Below are positions 63,301 to 64,000 of a DNA stretch of 64,000 nt, in pieces. The DNA is taken from assembly GCA_021613335.1 (NCBI GenBank), contig JAJTWR010000269.1, positions 1,455,001 through 1,519,000 on the forward strand, in the 5' to 3' direction. How positions within the stretch are numbered: the first letter of the stretch is position 1; every line of letters begins with the position of its first letter. The translations under genes were made by a program, and so were the position numbers. Source of the stretch: Whitmania pigra. Taxonomy: Eukaryota > Annelida > Clitellata > Hirudinida > Haemopidae. The notes below the pieces were generated by a model. That model was not told the DNA's origin, searched no databases, and saw only the letters and a program-made list of their open reading frames with translations.

Positions 63301-63828
63301 TGATTTTATTATATTAAAGAGCAATTATTAACATAATTTATTTCAATGTTGGCATTGTTTTTGGAATGCTTAACAAAGATAATGATAGCAACTTTACGAC
63401 CAATACATAATAACATTATTAAACAACAAACTGTTTTAAAAAAATAAGCAATAACAATAATCAAGCATTAATAATTATTAACAATTACCTGAATTAATAA
63501 ACCAACCAACAGCAACACAACAACAACAACAACAATAGGGACATCAGAAACAACAAAAACAACCCCAATACCTATAGCACTGTTAAGTTCAGCTATCTTT
63601 TTGTCACAAGTCTGAACTTCATGGCTGTTCTGGAGCTTCCTCTTGTGCTCCTTCATCTCTTCTTCCATGTTCAGAATCTTCTCCTCGAGTCCCGCCATCC
63701 TCTTCCTCAGGAGTCGACAGTCGACTTCAGGGTCCCTGGCCTTGTAAGAAGAGGAAAGGATTGAGGACGAGAGAGGCTTCGACAGTTCCTCAGACTGAGA
63801 CTGGATGTTGGTTAGCTTCAACTCTTCC
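52810..63828 (-). CDS. Very long coiled-coil protein (3' 17 exons; 5' end beyond the window)
   Basis: Seventeen exons chain in frame on the minus strand, 5' to 3': 63828-63572, 63256-62847, 61669-61568, 61050-60967, 60724-60599, 60053-59928, 59635-57716, 57421-57314, 57090-57004, 56800-56645, 56548-55826, 55524-55390, 55101-54955, 54695-54512, 54348-54176, 53981-53469 and 52914-52810. They encode about 1784 residues ending TGA at 52812-52810. Nearly all of it is Lys/Glu/Asp/Leu-rich heptad coiled coil, with Ser/Pro-rich breaks at exons 10-12, 14 and 16. No motor, actin-binding, GRIP or other named domain is visible in this part. A scaffold, tether or cytoskeletal role is inferred from composition only, and I do not recognise the orthologue. 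Confidence 0.85.
53469..53981 (-). CDS. Coiled-coil gene exon 16: Ser/Pro-rich, non-coiled C-terminal region
   Basis: 513 bp, phase 0 at both ends. It starts LESLLSSHARSEQ, then Ser/Thr/Pro-rich sequence with several basic-Ser patches (SPSKSPSRGG, GVKRSSMSS), ending ARAIICKHLTK at donor AAG|GTCAGC. The composition suggests a disordered, phosphorylatable tail. Confidence 0.8.
54176..54348 (-). CDS. Coiled-coil gene exon 15
   Basis: 173 bp, entering mid-codon. Heptad helix from LDKAAKEAQNLARDIQKQL to INRLKSRNRE at donor GAG|GTTTGT. Confidence 0.85.
54512..54695 (-). CDS. Coiled-coil gene exon 14: Gly/Ser-rich linker
   Basis: 184 bp, phase 0 in and phase 1 out. Contains KVSDIRNRFGGGVHSK and YGAPLPPSNPIPDNSNK; no heptads, so it is a break between coiled-coil blocks. 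The KVSDIRNRFGG motif is the best handle for a homology search. Confidence 0.8.
54955..55101 (-). CDS. Coiled-coil gene exon 13 (49 codons)
   Basis: 147 bp, phase 0/0, from NDSLSGQLRASNQKIEELQ to NVNKTEQIK: exactly seven heptads long. Confidence 0.85.
55390..55524 (-). CDS. Coiled-coil gene exon 12 (45 codons)
   Basis: 135 bp, phase 0/0. A Ser/Pro/Thr-rich first half (LLTSPKSSPTSVPST) is followed by a helical RRLELERQELIKRQAL. Donor CTG|GTAAGT. Confidence 0.85.
55826..56548 (-). CDS. Coiled-coil gene exon 11 (241 codons)
   Basis: 723 bp, phase 0/0. Starts YPVFQTKSNDPSTSPP, then coiled coil (KKLQQDLEDAQRKHATV onward) with a short break at EGTSCDGPAQNTFVF. Ends EVEKLKTQ at donor CAG|GTGAAG. 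Confidence 0.88.
56645..56800 (-). CDS. Coiled-coil gene exon 10 (52 codons)
   Basis: 156 bp, phase 0/0: NKEIKFKGSSTVAP, a short helix KQDLEKQIKELKGKVEG, then PNETRRPSIASR (a basophilic kinase-like RRPSIAS). Donor AGG|GTAAGA. Confidence 0.85.
57004..57090 (-). CDS. Coiled-coil gene exon 9 (29 codons)
   Basis: 87 bp, phase 0/0: PKENMRHKVDHLQKLNDELK to DRLVKE. Donor GAG|GTCCAC. Confidence 0.8.
57125..57262 (-). mobile_element. tRNA-derived SINE in a coiled-coil-gene intron
   Basis: On the minus strand an A-box-like GGTTAGCTCAGTGCAC (57253-57238) is followed by AATGTGTCGCGTTCGAAACCC (B box, about 57191-57179), aligning with the copies at 40494 and 39551. It lies in the sense orientation between exons 8 and 9. 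The L2-like tail is less clear in this copy. Confidence 0.7.
57314..57421 (-). CDS. Coiled-coil gene exon 8 (36 codons)
   Basis: 108 bp, phase 0/0: LSCTEAELAKHRQYKKELEE to RLVNDKHNDE. Donor GAG|GTTTGT. Confidence 0.82.
57716..59635 (-). CDS. Coiled-coil gene exon 7: single 640-codon coiled-coil exon
   Basis: 1920 bp, phase 0/0; acceptor TTGCAG, donor AAA|GTGAGG. Starts IKARDVSIEEGKKNC and continues as almost unbroken heptads dominated by Leu-Lys-Asp/Glu patterns such as LKDDLKKLREDLKGKEKEL, ending EELKNKHEELISK. There are hardly any Pro or Gly residues and only three Cys. The strand bias produces long overlapping shadow frames on both strands. This is the longest exon of the window by far. 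Confidence 0.92.
59928..60053 (-). CDS. Coiled-coil gene exon 6 (42 codons)
   Basis: 126 bp, phase 0/0: IDESNESLKDLESKISELSS to EEQCDELSRE. Exactly six heptads. Confidence 0.87.
60384..60554. repeat. 57-bp minisatellite, 3 copies, each a potential hairpin
   Basis: Copies start at 60384, 60441 and 60498. Each opens with ATTATGTTAATTAT and closes with its near complement ATATTAACATAAT, so every unit can fold on itself. It lies in the intron between exons 6 and 5, about 45 bases from the exon 5 donor. Confidence 0.93.
60599..60724 (-). CDS. Coiled-coil gene exon 5 (42 codons)
   Basis: 126 bp, phase 0/0: VEERKATLQDLQVKMGRLKE to ENCRQLSAE. Exactly six heptads, the same length as exon 6. The donor was chosen as GAG|GTCAGC. 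Confidence 0.82.
60755..60965. repeat. (ATC)n-rich intron between exons 5 and 4
   Basis: Interrupted ATC/ATT/CACC units at both ends of the intron. The right block directly abuts the exon 4 donor. Confidence 0.8.
60967..61050 (-). CDS. Coiled-coil gene exon 4 (28 codons)
   Basis: 84 bp, phase 0/0: IDSMQAENLGLNDQVDELKA to SEREGT donor (GAG|GTAATG). Exactly four heptads. Confidence 0.85.
61568..61669 (-). CDS. Coiled-coil gene exon 3 (34 codons)
   Basis: 102 bp, phase 0/0: NEKAELERKSKEALESKDSE to EISEYKEE. Donor GAG|GTAGTT. Confidence 0.83.
61670..62846 (-). other. 1.2-kb intron of the coiled-coil gene
   Basis: AT-rich sequence with a short ATC run near 62763-62780. Both flanking exon ends are phase 0, so a further unseen symmetric exon is possible, but I found none. 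Confidence 0.6.
62847..63256 (-). CDS. Coiled-coil gene exon 2 (136 codons)
   Basis: 410 bp, entering mid-codon and leaving in phase 0. Contains an internal near-exact heptad series (QKIEELNEKIDELNEKIEES followed by a similar SIDELNEKLEES), then acidic coiled coil to KKESAQLS at donor TCT|GTGAGT. Confidence 0.9.
63572..63828 (-). CDS. Coiled-coil gene exon 1 of those visible
   Basis: 257 bp with split codons at both ends: EELKLTNIQSQSEELSKPLS, a Ser-rich linker, DPEVDCRLLRKRMAGLEEK and helix to ELNSAI. Acceptor CGCACAG. The gene continues to the right of the window. Confidence 0.87.
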
Positions 63829-64000
63829 CTGTGCGGGTCATTGCGTAGGGTCGATTGATGAATGATCAGAAATTATTAAACTGCATTTCGAGATCTCAAA
63901 ACATGTTGACGACGGTAGTGATGAATTTAACATAACAACACAGACATGATCCAATCAAGCATGGCCTGTGATAAACAAATTGATTTTTAATAATCTTAAA
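63829..64000 (-). other. Intron of the coiled-coil gene at the window edge
   Basis: No exon seen; ends inside the intron. Confidence 0.7.

Noticed and set aside
52810..63828. Myosin heavy chain tail, golgin or CLIP-type identity for the coiled-coil gene
   Set aside because: Generic coiled-coil similarity only; no motor, GRIP or CAP-Gly domain seen in the visible exons.

Overview
This is eukaryotic, invertebrate-type DNA. It is AT-rich, its genes are split by many short introns, and it carries trinucleotide and tetranucleotide arrays every few kilobases, mainly (ATT/AAT)n and (ATC/GAT)n. The gene set (a Galpha-o orthologue, a SUEL-lectin/CUB membrane protein, a long coiled-coil protein) and the retroelement relics fit a bilaterian animal. 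A spiralian such as a leech or other annelid is my best guess, but that is inference and the sequence does not prove it.

Three multi-exon genes can be reconstructed with consistent splice sites and phases. (1) Plus strand, 5276-22291: a single-pass membrane protein with a SUEL-type lectin domain, a CUB domain with a poly-Asn/Gln insert, a sushi-like four-cysteine module, a transmembrane exon and a long Ser/Thr/Pro-rich cytoplasmic tail. Its signal-peptide exon was not found. (2) Minus strand, 31572-25956: a complete eight-exon Galpha-o gene encoding exactly 354 residues, with one GC-AG intron. (3) Minus strand, 63828-52810: the last 17 recognisable exons (about 1784 residues) of a very long coiled-coil protein whose 5' end lies beyond the right edge. 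Genes 1 and 2 are convergent, 3.7 kb apart.

Other content: the 10.5-kb intron of gene 1 holds a degenerate R2-like non-LTR retrotransposon relic with a broken endonuclease domain (about 13650-14640) and the 3' end of a second LINE (about 15765-16100). Another LINE fragment lies at about 51400-51845. A small tRNA-derived SINE family (39551, 40494, 45812, 57125) sits on the minus strand, and its tail resembles the LINE tail and can run into ATT repeats. Minisatellites occur at 3309 (9 x 35 bp), 17571 (6 x 24 bp), 25076 (2 x 115 bp), 32953 (24 bp) and 60384 (3 x 57 bp, each unit a potential hairpin).

The interval 31.6-52.8 kb is mostly repeats and has no gene I can name. It contains some weak exon-like islands and two promoter-like islands, reported with low confidence. 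I found no evidence for a wholly new biological system. The best leads are the GC-AG intron, the heptad-sized symmetric exons of the coiled-coil gene, the possible alternative (secreted) end of the lectin gene, the link between retroposon tails and ATT arrays, and the over-representation of two palindromic factor-site motifs.
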